Assembly: GCA_934373455.1 (NCBI GenBank)
Contig: CAKRON010000002.1
Location: 1 to 64,000, forward strand
DNA length: 64,000 nt
Source: an uncultured Marvinbryantia sp.
GTDB lineage: Bacteria; Bacillota; Clostridia; Lachnospirales; Lachnospiraceae
Direction of reading: 5' to 3'
Shown here: piece by piece, positions 16,085 through 24,893 of the stretch
How the letters are laid out: the number at the start of each line of letters is the position of its first letter
Numbering within the stretch: the stretch's first letter is position 1
The notes under the pieces: model-generated
Told to the model about the DNA's origin: nothing
Database searches by the model: none
The model's input: the letters and a program-made list of their open reading frames with translations, nothing else
Translations under genes and position numbers: made by a program

Positions 16085-18073
16085 ATGGAATTAAAAGAAA
16101 TGCGTATCGGAGAACTGGATCAGTATTTGTTTGGCCAGGGTACACATTATGACATCTATAAGAAGCTGGGAGCACATCTGGTAACGAACGAAGGGAAAAA
16201 AGGCGTATATTTTGCAGTCTGGGCGCCACACGCAGCACAGGTACATGTGGTAGGAGAGTTTAATGACTGGGAAGAAAAAGAAGAATACGCCATGACTCGG
16301 GTAGGAGAAATCGGTATCTATGAGTTATTTGCAGAAGGAGTCAAAAAGGGTGAATTATATAAATTCCTGATTACAACCAAAGATGGAAGAAAGCTGTATA
16401 AGGCAGATCCATATGGCAATCAGGCAGAATTTCGCCCAGGCACGGCTTCGAGAGTAACAGATATCTCCAAGCTGAAATGGGCAGATGCGAGATGGATCAA
16501 AGCCAGAGCAAAGCAGAACATAGATGAGATGCCAATGGCAATTTATGAAGTACATCCGGGATCCTGGAGAAAGCATCCGGTAACAGAAGAAGATCCGGAT
16601 GGATTTTACAATTATCGTGAATTTGCCCATGAAATTACAGAATATGTAAAAGATATGGGATATACCCATGTGGAACTGATGGGTATTGCAGAGCATCCAT
16701 TTGATGGATCCTGGGGATATCAGGTCATTGGATATTATGCACCGACAGCCAGATATGGTACGCCGGAAGATTTTCAGTATATGGTGAATTATCTTCATAA
16801 GAATGGAATCGGTGTGATTCTGGACTGGGTACCGGCACATTTCCCAAAGGACGCAGCAGGACTGGCAGATTTTGACGGAGAAGCATTATATGAATATGCA
16901 GATCCGAGAAAAGGCGAGCATCCGGATTGGGGAACAAAGGTATTTGATTATGCGAAAAATGAAGTGAAGAACTTCCTGATTGGCAATGCATTATATTGGA
17001 TCGAACAATTCCATATTGATGGACTGCGTGTAGATGCGGTAGCATCGATGCTTTATCTGGATTACGGAAGAAGTGCAGGAAACTGGGTTCCGAATATATA
17101 TGGGGAAAATAAAAACCTGGAAGCAATTGAATTCTTCAAGCATTTGAATACGGTAGTGACAGGAAGAAATCATGGAACTATGGTGATCGCAGAAGAATCC
17201 ACAGCATGGCCACAGGTGACAGGAAAACCGGAAGACGGCGGTCTTGGATTCAGCATGAAATGGAACATGGGATGGATGCATGATTTTCTGGATTATATGA
17301 AGCTGGATCCATACTTCAGAAGCTATAACCACAATAAGATGACATTTTCCATGACCTATGCATTTTCAGAAAAATATGTACTGGTATTATCGCATGATGA
17401 AGTTGTACATATGAAAGGTTCTATGATCAATAAGATGCCAGGCGAATATGATGATAAGTTTGCCAATCTGAAAGCCGGGTATAGTTTTATGATGGGACAT
17501 CCTGGTAAGAAGCTTCTTTTCATGGGGCAGGATTTTGCGCAGTTCCGGGAATGGAGTGAGGCAAGAGAGCTTGACTGGTATCTTCTGGCAGAGGAAAAGC
17601 ATGTTCAGATGAAAAATTTTGTGCGGGAACTTCTGCATCTGTATCAGGGCAGTCCTGCTTTATATGAAACAGATGACAACTGGGAAGGATTTGAGTGGGT
17701 GAATGCAGATGACAGTGACCGCAGCATTTTCAGTTTTATTCGTCATTCGAAAGATGGAAAGAGTAATCTGTTATTTGTTGTGAACTTTACACCGGTAGAA
17801 CGACCGGAATATCGTGTAGGGGTTCCGCAGTCGGGAAGTTATAAGCTGGTACTGAACAGTGATGAAGCTCGTTTTGGCGGAAGCGGAGCAAAGAAAGCGA
17901 CAAGCTATCGTTCCAGAAAAGGAGAGTGTGACGGAAAAGCACAGTCTATCGGATACAGTTTGCCGGCATATGGTGTAGCCGTATTCCAGTATGAGAAGAA
18001 AGAGGCATCTGCAAAGAAACCGACAACGAGAAAAAGAACAGTAAAGAAAGCTGCTGCAAAGGAACAGGAGTAA
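16085..18073 (+). CDS. glgB: 1,4-alpha-glucan branching enzyme
   Basis: A 662-residue GH13 enzyme that makes alpha-1,6 branches in glycogen. An N-terminal CBM48 domain (about 25-110: YFAVWAPHAAQVHVVGEFNDW) precedes the catalytic barrel, with VILDWVPAHFP (region II entry), DGLRVDAVASMLYLDY (nucleophile Asp), IAEEST (acid Glu) and LSHDEVVH. A beta-sandwich closes the enzyme. The last 25 residues are an unusual Lys/Ala/Arg-rich tail (AKKPTTRKRTVKKAAAK), which might hold acidic polymers. There is no other glycogen gene beside it; partners must lie elsewhere. Confidence 0.96.
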   Translation: MELKEMRIGELDQYLFGQGTHYDIYKKLGAHLVTNEGKKGVYFAVWAPHAAQVHVVGEFNDWEEKEEYAMTRVGEIGIYELFAEGVKKGELYKFLITTKDGRKLYKADPYGNQAEFRPGTASRVTDISKLKWADARWIKARAKQNIDEMPMAIYEVHPGSWRKHPVTEEDPDGFYNYREFAHEITEYVKDMGYTHVELMGIAEHPFDGSWGYQVIGYYAPTARYGTPEDFQYMVNYLHKNGIGVILDWVPAHFPKDAAGLADFDGEALYEYADPRKGEHPDWGTKVFDYAKNEVKNFLIGNALYWIEQFHIDGLRVDAVASMLYLDYGRSAGNWVPNIYGENKNLEAIEFFKHLNTVVTGRNHGTMVIAEESTAWPQVTGKPEDGGLGFSMKWNMGWMHDFLDYMKLDPYFRSYNHNKMTFSMTYAFSEKYVLVLSHDEVVHMKGSMINKMPGEYDDKFANLKAGYSFMMGHPGKKLLFMGQDFAQFREWSEARELDWYLLAEEKHVQMKNFVRELLHLYQGSPALYETDDNWEGFEWVNADDSDRSIFSFIRHSKDGKSNLLFVVNFTPVERPEYRVGVPQSGSYKLVLNSDEARFGGSGAKKATSYRSRKGECDGKAQSIGYSLPAYGVAVFQYEKKEASAKKPTTRKRTVKKAAAKEQE

Positions 18074-18111
18074 TATAACAGATTCAAGGCGTTTTTGAAG
18101 AGGATGAATCT

Positions 18112-20031
18112 ATGGAAAGTATCGGAGAACGGTATAAAAAAGCAGTAACAAGAACGATATGCTATGTTTTGTGTATACTGATGACAGGCATAGCTGGCTG
18201 GCATGTACAGGCACAGGATCTGACCGGAAAGACTGAGGGGCATGACTCTGTTTATGTGAGCGGTACTTATCAGCCACAGGCGGTAACAGAACAGGCTGGT
18301 ATTGGAGCATTTGACGCAGATGAAGATGATAGTTTTCTGAATTGTTACCGTTCCGGAAAGACAGCATATTACGGAGCGCAGTTAACAGCAGAAAATGAAC
18401 GCAGTGTCTATACGGTGCTGGCAGAGAAAAGCAGACGGGGACAGATCAGAAGTGCAGATTCTTATGGAAGATCAATTACTGTAAAACTGGCAGAAAAAGT
18501 AACCTTGCCATCTTCAAAATCAACAGAATCTGCAGCATACAGAAAGCTTTATAATGAAGTCGGAAAAGCAATTGATGCGTTCCTGTTTGATTACACGGAG
18601 AATTACTGGGTTTATGGTTATCGTTGGGCACCTGTTTATTCTGGTAAGTCATCTTCAATTTGCAGTGTAGACATCTGGTTTATAGATTACTATGACGGAA
18701 TCCGTTCAGAGAATGCGATGACAGAGGCAGAATTAAATACACTGCTGAAGAAGATAAATGGAACCAACAGATACGAGATTGTAAAGCAGGCATATGAAGA
18801 GGTAATCAAACTGGTTACATATCCTACAGGAACAAATCTGGATTATCTGCCTTATCATACAATCACTGGTGGACTGCTTGAAAAATACGGGCATAAAGGA
18901 GTATGCGACTGTTATGCCAGAATCTTTCGCCTTTTGTGCCAGAAAAAAGGCATCGCCTGTATTCTGGTGACAGGAGGATCGGAAGTGGTGAATGGAGAAG
19001 TGCTTGCCGATCATATCTGGAATTATGTGCAGATGGGAGATGGAAAGTGGTATCTGGTGGACTGCACCTGGGACGATCAGGAGGCAGATGTACCGGAGAT
19101 GACACATTTTCTTGCCGGATCCGGGACTGAGGGATTTTTCTCAGAGACAGTGGGACAAAGCCATTTGCCGGTAGGGAGATTCACATACAGTGCATATAAG
19201 CCTTTTACGGTTCCTAAATTATCAGTCAACGCTTATACTGATCAGATAAGAGTAGAAACAGAACCACAAAAGGCAGAACTTAATATGACGAGCCTGATTA
19301 TGAAGGAAGGCGACATCAAAGAACTGTCGGCGAAAGTTGTTCCGAATACATTTCCTACTGATAAACTGGAGTGGAAAAGTTCCAATAGCAGTATAGTCAG
19401 TATTACAGATTTTGGAAGTGCAGGTAAAATATATATAACAGGGCTGAAAGCAGGAAAAGCAGACATCACAGTAACATATAATAATAAAGTGCTGGCATCC
19501 TGTCATGTGATTGTGAATGCAAAGCAGTCAGCTGCTGTATACAAAATAAAATTAAATACAAATAGTTTACCGATGCAGGTGAAGACATCTACAAAAGCGT
19601 TGAAAGTAATATCTTATTCCCCGGGTGACAGTATCAGGGAATGGAAGTCTTCAAATTCAAAATGCGTAAAAGTAGATAAAAAAACCGGAAAATTGACGGC
19701 TCTTCGTACAGGCACTGCAACCATTACAGTTGTCAGCAGAAAAGGTGCAAAGGCATTTTGCAAAGTAAAGGTACAAAAGGGGCGGGTAGCAACCGGCAAA
19801 CTGACTTTGAAAAAAACGGTTTTGGAGTTGAAAAAAGGTAAAAGTCAGAAAATACAGGTATTCAGAACCCCACTGACGGCAAATGATAAACTGAGTTATA
19901 AATCATCCAATAAAAAAGTAGCGACGGTTAATTCAAAAGGTACAGTAAAGGCGAAGAAAAAAGGAACAGCAGTGATTACAGTCCGGTCAGCCAGTGGAAA
20001 AACAGTAAAATTAACAATAAAAGTAAAATAA
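18112..20031 (+). CDS. Secreted transglutaminase-like protein with Ig-like (Big_2) domains
   Basis: A 639-residue exported protein. A signal segment spans about residues 8-32 (CYVLCILMTGIAGWHVQA). The transglutaminase-like core (about 190-335) has the Cys in GVCDCYARIFRLLCQKKGI, the His in DHIWNYV and the Asp in YLVDCTWDD. Two to three bacterial Ig-like domains follow (about 385-639), with the repeated pattern WKSSNSK..VKVDKKTGKLTALRTGTATITV. Such proteins are usually proteases or cross-linkers at the cell surface; the exact reaction is unknown. It is 38 bases after glgB, possibly in the same transcript, though functions differ. Confidence 0.85.
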   Translation: MESIGERYKKAVTRTICYVLCILMTGIAGWHVQAQDLTGKTEGHDSVYVSGTYQPQAVTEQAGIGAFDADEDDSFLNCYRSGKTAYYGAQLTAENERSVYTVLAEKSRRGQIRSADSYGRSITVKLAEKVTLPSSKSTESAAYRKLYNEVGKAIDAFLFDYTENYWVYGYRWAPVYSGKSSSICSVDIWFIDYYDGIRSENAMTEAELNTLLKKINGTNRYEIVKQAYEEVIKLVTYPTGTNLDYLPYHTITGGLLEKYGHKGVCDCYARIFRLLCQKKGIACILVTGGSEVVNGEVLADHIWNYVQMGDGKWYLVDCTWDDQEADVPEMTHFLAGSGTEGFFSETVGQSHLPVGRFTYSAYKPFTVPKLSVNAYTDQIRVETEPQKAELNMTSLIMKEGDIKELSAKVVPNTFPTDKLEWKSSNSSIVSITDFGSAGKIYITGLKAGKADITVTYNNKVLASCHVIVNAKQSAAVYKIKLNTNSLPMQVKTSTKALKVISYSPGDSIREWKSSNSKCVKVDKKTGKLTALRTGTATITVVSRKGAKAFCKVKVQKGRVATGKLTLKKTVLELKKGKSQKIQVFRTPLTANDKLSYKSSNKKVATVNSKGTVKAKKKGTAVITVRSASGKTVKLTIKVK

Positions 20032-20102
20032 TACGATATGTAAAGAGAATGAATGGCGGTATTTTGGCATATACTTACACAAATAAAAAGGGTGGGTAAG
20101 GT

Positions 20103-20960
20103 ATGTCGGAATATCGCCATTTTATAGCATATATTTATGAATATGAAAGCGGCATAAAAAAGAAAAATGCCGGGTTTGTGAAAGTAAACATCCGAAATGG
20201 GATTGCAAGAATGCAGATAAAATTCCAGACAGGAAAAAAAGAAAACTCGGAATATCAGGTATATGGATTTTTTCATGAAGAATCCTGGATACACGGAATC
20301 GTGTTAGGAGAAATACGAACAAAAAACGGAACAGCGGAAGGAAGTCTTCTGGTAAAAGAAAGCATATTGGAAGAGCAGGGACATACATTTCCGGAACTTT
20401 CCGGTCTGTGGATTCAAAAGATGGAAACAACGAAGGCAGACATATTTTTTATGACGGTGTGGGATGAAAAACCGGTAAATTGGGAGGCGTTCGTGACAGA
20501 GCTTCCGCAAAAAGAAGAAAATGAAGCAGAACAGATAACACCCGTAAGCGAAATAGAAGTACAGCAGATGCAGGAAGAAGGTCTTCAGGTAGAAAATCCT
20601 CATGAAGAAAGTCATCAAGAAAACAGTCTTCAGAAGCGGTGGATCCGCTTTCAGTACCATTATCCCCATATGACCCCATTTGAAGATGATGAAATTGTGG
20701 AGTGTATTCGGATTACACCAAAAGATATCGCTTTCTTAGGGGAAAAAGAAAGAGAATTTTGTATCAGTCCGTTTGTACAGCAAAAATATATGAAATATCA
20801 GCATCTTATGCTTGGGCTGCACAAAAATGGCAGATATATTCTGGCTGTGCCCGGATTAAACAGAAATATACAGGACAGAAATCTTGCTGCCATGTATGGA
20901 TTCCCGGAGTATAAGGCTGGTTCAGATGAAATGACCGGATACTGGTATCATTTTTTATAA
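20103..20960 (+). CDS. DUF6128 domain protein
   Basis: A 285-residue protein of a Lachnospiraceae-typical family of unknown function. The N-terminal part (about 1-130) is a beta-rich domain starting SEYRHFIAYIYEYE. A Glu-rich linker (about 140-185) leads to the conserved C-terminal DUF6128 block (about 190-285): HMTPFEDDEIVECIRITPKDI, then GLHKNGRYILAVPG and GYWYHFL. No signal peptide or membrane segment is present, so it is probably cytoplasmic. GGGTGGGTAAGG-type bases precede the ATG. Confidence 0.75.
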   Translation: MSEYRHFIAYIYEYESGIKKKNAGFVKVNIRNGIARMQIKFQTGKKENSEYQVYGFFHEESWIHGIVLGEIRTKNGTAEGSLLVKESILEEQGHTFPELSGLWIQKMETTKADIFFMTVWDEKPVNWEAFVTELPQKEENEAEQITPVSEIEVQQMQEEGLQVENPHEESHQENSLQKRWIRFQYHYPHMTPFEDDEIVECIRITPKDIAFLGEKEREFCISPFVQQKYMKYQHLMLGLHKNGRYILAVPGLNRNIQDRNLAAMYGFPEYKAGSDEMTGYWYHFL

Positions 20961-20975
20961 AAAATATTTAAAGCA

Positions 20976-21010
20976 TGCAACAAAACGACTTACTATTAAC
21001 ACTATATAGA
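20976..21010 (+). promoter_or_regulatory. Possible ECF-type promoter upstream of the sigma factor gene
   Basis: TGCAAC at 20976-20981 followed by AAAACG resembles the AAC-type -35 element of ECF sigma factors and is correctly placed to be autoregulated. No clear -10 partner can be fixed by eye. Confidence 0.35.
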
Positions 21011-21041
21011 TGAGACGGATAAAAATAAGGAGAACACTGGG

Positions 21042-21545
21042 ATGGAAAAAGAATCAGGTTTTGTGCGTAAGGCACGAAGGGGAGATGCCACGGCATTTGC
21101 CAGACTGTATCAGGAATATTATCTGGATCTGTATCGGTTTGCTTTCTATACGTTGAAGAACCGTCAGGATGCAGAAGACGTGGTGAGTGATACAGTAGCA
21201 GATGCCTGGGCACAGATTGCGGGTCTTAAGAAGGCAGAATCATTTAAAGCCTGGATATTTAAGATACTTTCCAATAAATGCAGACGGCGGCTGAAAGAAT
21301 ATCTGGATAAGACAGAAGAGATTCCGGAAGATTTAAGTGTACCAGACAGGAATCATGCGGAAGACGCCGATGTGCGGGCAGCATTTGCCAGATTAAGCGA
21401 TGAAGAGAGAATGATTCTGTCATTGAATCTGTTTGGCGGTTATACAAGTAAAGAGATCGGAAGACTATTGGATCTGAATGACAATACTGTTCGGTCGAGA
21501 CAGAAACGGGCACTGGAAAAGATGGCAGATTATCTGGAAAAGTAG
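21042..21545 (+). CDS. ECF-type RNA polymerase sigma factor
   Basis: A 167-residue sigma-70 family protein with region 2 (about 8-80: ATAFARLYQEYYLDLYRFAFYTLKNRQDAEDVVSDT) and region 4 (about 105-160: FARLSDEERMILSLNLFGGYTSKEIGRLL). It lacks regions 1 and 3, as ECF factors do. It directs RNA polymerase to stress or envelope genes. The next gene, 12 bases away, encodes a one-pass membrane protein that is likely its anti-sigma partner. Confidence 0.93.
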   Translation: MEKESGFVRKARRGDATAFARLYQEYYLDLYRFAFYTLKNRQDAEDVVSDTVADAWAQIAGLKKAESFKAWIFKILSNKCRRRLKEYLDKTEEIPEDLSVPDRNHAEDADVRAAFARLSDEERMILSLNLFGGYTSKEIGRLLDLNDNTVRSRQKRALEKMADYLEK

Positions 21546-21557
21546 GAGGAAACCAGG

Positions 21558-23522
21558 ATGGATCAGAAGAATATGATGGACAGGATCAGACATTCTGCGG
21601 AACATATTGAGGTACCGGAACAATTGACACCACAGAAAGTGGAAGAACAATTAAGAAAAAGTGATTCACAGAAAAGTACAAGGAGGAAGAAGATCATGAT
21701 CAGATGGATGGAAGCAGCGGCCGTTCTGGCACTGGTAGCAGTGGGCGGCACACAGATTGGTACACAGAAGCAGCCAGGTTATACAACGGAAGCCAGATTA
21801 CAGGAAGATCAGGAAATGCTGGCAGAGTCTGTCACGGAAAGTGAGCAGATCAGTGGAGCAGATGCAAAGGATACCATGGCAAAAGTGTATGCACCTGCAG
21901 AGAGTAAGGAAGAATTGTATGAAGCACTGAAAGAATATCAGAATCAGACCGGTTATTATGCAAAAGATCTGCAGGGCAATCAGATCATGATGCTGGAAGA
22001 ATCCGCGTCTGCAGATACAGCTGCTTCAGATACCGGATCTTTTGATCAGGGGCTGGATTATTCTCAGACAAATGTGAGAGAAGCGGGCGTAGATGAAGGA
22101 GATGTGGTAAAAACAGATGGAAACTATCTGTATGTGGTGAAGGCTAATGGAAGCATACGAATAGTGGATATACAATCGGGGAAAATGAATCTGGTCAGTA
22201 CAATTATACCGGAGGTGTTAAGTGAGAGCATAGAAGAATTATATCTGGATGGGGACAGGCTGATTGCAGTGACCTCCGGATCTCAAAGCAGCATGAAAGA
22301 AGAAGAGAGCGATGTATATACAGTAGACAGATACACGTATTCGGCAGTATCCGTCTATGATATCTCTGACAGAGAACACCCAGAGCAGATTGGCAGAATG
22401 ACACAGGAAGGAACTTATGTCCAAAGCAGGAAGAATGGTGCATACATGTATCTGTTGACACGGTATAGTCCAACTGTGGCAGACAGTATAGATGACAGTG
22501 ATATTATACCGTATGTGAATGGGCAGACTCTGGATACAGGAAGTATTTATCTCCCACCGGAAGTAGACCGTTCAGAATACCTGGTTGCATCTGGCATTGA
22601 TCTGACAGATCCAAGTCATACAGTCAGCAGTAAGGCGATTGTATCAGGCGCATCAGATTTTTATATGAGTACAGAGAATCTGTATATCTGTAATCAGAAC
22701 TGGGAGAATGGAAAGAGCAGCACACAGATTTTAAAATTTGCATGCAGTGAAGGGAATATTACAGCGGGAAATATGGCAGAGCTTCCTGGATATCTGAATG
22801 ACACGTTTTCACTGGATGAATATCAGGGTAATCTGCGTATATTGACCACAGAAGATAGTAATGGAGAAAGTAACAGCCTGTTTATTTTAGATAAAGATAT
22901 GGAAATCATATCTTCGCTGCGGGATATTGCCAGTGGAGAGACAGTGAGATCAGCGAGATTTGTAGGCAATATGGGATATTTTGTGACATTTAGACAGACA
23001 GACCCATTGTTCTGTGTTGATCTGTCTGATCCTGAAGACCCAAAGATTTTAAGTGAATTAAAGCTCACAGGTTTTTCTTCTTATCTGCACAGCTATGGAG
23101 AAAATCTGCTTCTCGGAATCGGATACGAGGCAGATGAAGAGACCGGAAGTCAGACCGGCGTGAAATTATCTATGTTTGATATCTCAGATCCGGAGACTGT
23201 AGCGGAACAGGCACGATATGTGATCAAAGATGCATATTATCTGCCATTTGATTACAATTACAAAGCGGTTACGGTAGATTCGAATAAGAATTTGATTGGA
23301 TTTGTCTGTGACGGAGAATATCTGGTATTTCGGTATGATGAGGAAAAGGGATTTGAGAACCTTTTGACCTATACGATGAGTGACAGCGATTACTGGGATG
23401 GACAGGATGAATGCAGAGGTGTATATGCGGGAGACAAGTTCTATATTATTGACCGGGAAAAGATACTCTGTTTTGATATGGAACAGGATTTTGCTCTCAC
23501 AGACCGCCTGGACTGGAATTGA
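21558..23522 (+). CDS. Membrane-anchored beta-propeller protein, probable anti-sigma partner
   Basis: A 654-residue protein with a short charged cytoplasmic head (residues 1-47), one membrane helix (about 48-66: IRWMEAAAVLALVAVGG) and a large external part. From about residue 170 the outside domain is the COG4880 type of beta-propeller, with repeated patterns such as VVKTDGNYLYVVKANGSIRI and VSVYDISDREHPEQIG. Lying directly after the sigma gene, with a head-helix-sensor layout, it fits an anti-sigma factor whose propeller senses something outside. No zinc-binding anti-sigma motif is visible in the head, so this role is inferred from context. Confidence 0.8.
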   Translation: MDQKNMMDRIRHSAEHIEVPEQLTPQKVEEQLRKSDSQKSTRRKKIMIRWMEAAAVLALVAVGGTQIGTQKQPGYTTEARLQEDQEMLAESVTESEQISGADAKDTMAKVYAPAESKEELYEALKEYQNQTGYYAKDLQGNQIMMLEESASADTAASDTGSFDQGLDYSQTNVREAGVDEGDVVKTDGNYLYVVKANGSIRIVDIQSGKMNLVSTIIPEVLSESIEELYLDGDRLIAVTSGSQSSMKEEESDVYTVDRYTYSAVSVYDISDREHPEQIGRMTQEGTYVQSRKNGAYMYLLTRYSPTVADSIDDSDIIPYVNGQTLDTGSIYLPPEVDRSEYLVASGIDLTDPSHTVSSKAIVSGASDFYMSTENLYICNQNWENGKSSTQILKFACSEGNITAGNMAELPGYLNDTFSLDEYQGNLRILTTEDSNGESNSLFILDKDMEIISSLRDIASGETVRSARFVGNMGYFVTFRQTDPLFCVDLSDPEDPKILSELKLTGFSSYLHSYGENLLLGIGYEADEETGSQTGVKLSMFDISDPETVAEQARYVIKDAYYLPFDYNYKAVTVDSNKNLIGFVCDGEYLVFRYDEEKGFENLLTYTMSDSDYWDGQDECRGVYAGDKFYIIDREKILCFDMEQDFALTDRLDWN

Positions 23523-23599
23523 CGGAAAGCCATGAAAAATGGTATAATTTCCATATTGGCGTGAGTCAGAAAAACTATGGTTGCAGGAGGAGAAGCACG

Positions 23600-24556
23600 A
23601 TGGAAGACGAGAGAAAAGAAATCGCAGATAACAAAGAAACAGAGATTCAGAAGACAAGCATGGCAGACTTTGAAGAGGAATTGAATGCATCTTTAAAACA
23701 GATACATGAAGGTGATGTGATTACAGGTACTGTAATTGATGTGACAGAAGACGAAGTGATTCTGGATCTGAAATATTACACAGAGGGTGTGATCAGAAAG
23801 GAAGATTTCAGTGCGGATCCGACTCTGAATTTAAAAGAAGCTGTACAGATAGGAGACGAGATCTCAGCGACCGTAGTCAGAAGAGATGGCGGACAGGGAC
23901 AGATTATGTTATCCAAAAAAGAAGCAGCAAATCTGGTTGCGTGGGATAGATTAAGAAGTCTGAAAGACAGCCAGACTGATATCAGTGTAAAGGTAGCCGG
24001 AATTGTAAAATCTGGTGTGATTGCTTATGTGGAAGATATCCGTGGATTTATTCCTGCATCAAAGCTTGCACTGGATTACGTAGATGAAGATGACTTGAAT
24101 GACTGGTTAGGAAAAGAATTAAAAGTTCGAGTTATTACAGTTGATGAGGAAGACGGAAAACTGGTGCTTTCAGCAAAAGAGATTCTTCGCGAAGAAGAAG
24201 CAGAAGAAAAGAAAGCAAGAATATCAAATGTACAGGTAGGGCTTGTGACAGAAGGAAAAGTAGAATCCATTCAGCCATATGGTGCATTTATTGATCTTGG
24301 AAATGGACTGACAGGACTGGTACACATTTCTCAGATTTGTGAGAAGAGAATTAAGACACCGGCAGCAGTACTTCATGTTGGAGATGAAGTAAAGGTAAAA
24401 GTAATTGCTGTAAAAGACGGAAAGCTGAGTCTGAGTATGAAGGCACTTCAGGATGTGGCAGCAGAAGAGATTCAGGAAGAGACCATTGAACTTCCGGAAT
24501 CAGAAGAACTGACAACGAATCTGGGATCTTTGTTTGCCAATATCAAGCTTTCATAG
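23600..24556 (+). CDS. S1-domain RNA-binding protein (ribosomal protein S1-like)
   Basis: A 318-residue protein with three S1 (OB-fold) domains: about 35-105 (GDVITGTVIDVTEDEVILDL), about 125-190 (VAGIVKSGVIAYVEDIRGFIPASKL) and about 215-285 (VTEGKVESIQPYGAFIDLGNGLTGLVHISQI). It would bind mRNA and help translation initiation, as short S1 forms in Firmicutes are thought to do. The frame is open from 23519, but ATG at 23600 follows GCAGGAGGAG at the right distance and is chosen. No IspH domain is fused, unlike some clostridial homologues. Confidence 0.9.
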   Translation: MEDERKEIADNKETEIQKTSMADFEEELNASLKQIHEGDVITGTVIDVTEDEVILDLKYYTEGVIRKEDFSADPTLNLKEAVQIGDEISATVVRRDGGQGQIMLSKKEAANLVAWDRLRSLKDSQTDISVKVAGIVKSGVIAYVEDIRGFIPASKLALDYVDEDDLNDWLGKELKVRVITVDEEDGKLVLSAKEILREEEAEEKKARISNVQVGLVTEGKVESIQPYGAFIDLGNGLTGLVHISQICEKRIKTPAAVLHVGDEVKVKVIAVKDGKLSLSMKALQDVAAEEIQEETIELPESEELTTNLGSLFANIKLS

Positions 24557-24652
24557 AAGTTGTCAGAAAATATGTTACAAATTTACAAAAAAAGGGTTTG
24601 AACAGATAAAAAAATATAAAAAATAACAATAAAATTATAAAATGTTCACGGT

Positions 24653-24681
24653 TTGTTCATAAATAGTTGTTATGATATAAA
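24653..24681 (+). promoter_or_regulatory. Promoter ahead of the intergenic hairpin
   Basis: TTGTTC (24653-24658), 17 bases, TATAAA (24676-24681) with TG one base before the -10 box. A transcript from here would begin near 24688 and carry the hairpin. Confidence 0.55.
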
Positions 24682-24800
24682 CAGTTACAAATGATGGAAC
24701 AGACAAATAGATAAATTTTTTCATAATTGCCTCCGGTGTACCAGACGCCGGGGGCACTCCTCATTTATGGGAAAACATGTCTTGAATACGGTGAAAAATG

Positions 24801-24830
24801 TTGCAGATAAAAATACATCCATGATATATT
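24801..24830 (+). promoter_or_regulatory. Promoter of the pyrophosphatase gene
   Basis: TTGCAG (24801-24806), 18 bases, TATATT (24825-24830) with an upstream TG. It is 63 bases before the start codon. Confidence 0.6.
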
Positions 24831-24893
24831 GTAACAATAAGGCAGATATTCTTTTGATGGCAGCGAAAGAATAAGAATGCAGGAGGATATCGT

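Larger units (their letters stand above)
24557..24893. other. Intergenic stretch with two promoters and a GC-rich hairpin
   Basis: No gene was seen in these 337 bases. There are two promoter-like sites (24653-24681 and 24801-24830) with a 9-pair hairpin between them: TGCCTCCGG at about 24727-24735 and CCGGGGGCA about 11 bases later, followed by CTCCTC. The upstream 90 bases are very AT-rich with no clear T-tract terminator for the S1 gene. Confidence 0.6.

Noticed and set aside
24727-24765. Cyclic-di-GMP riboswitch, suggested by the string GCCTCCGG
   Set aside because: Other conserved GEMM elements (GNRA loop, CACGCA, second receptor helix) are missing.
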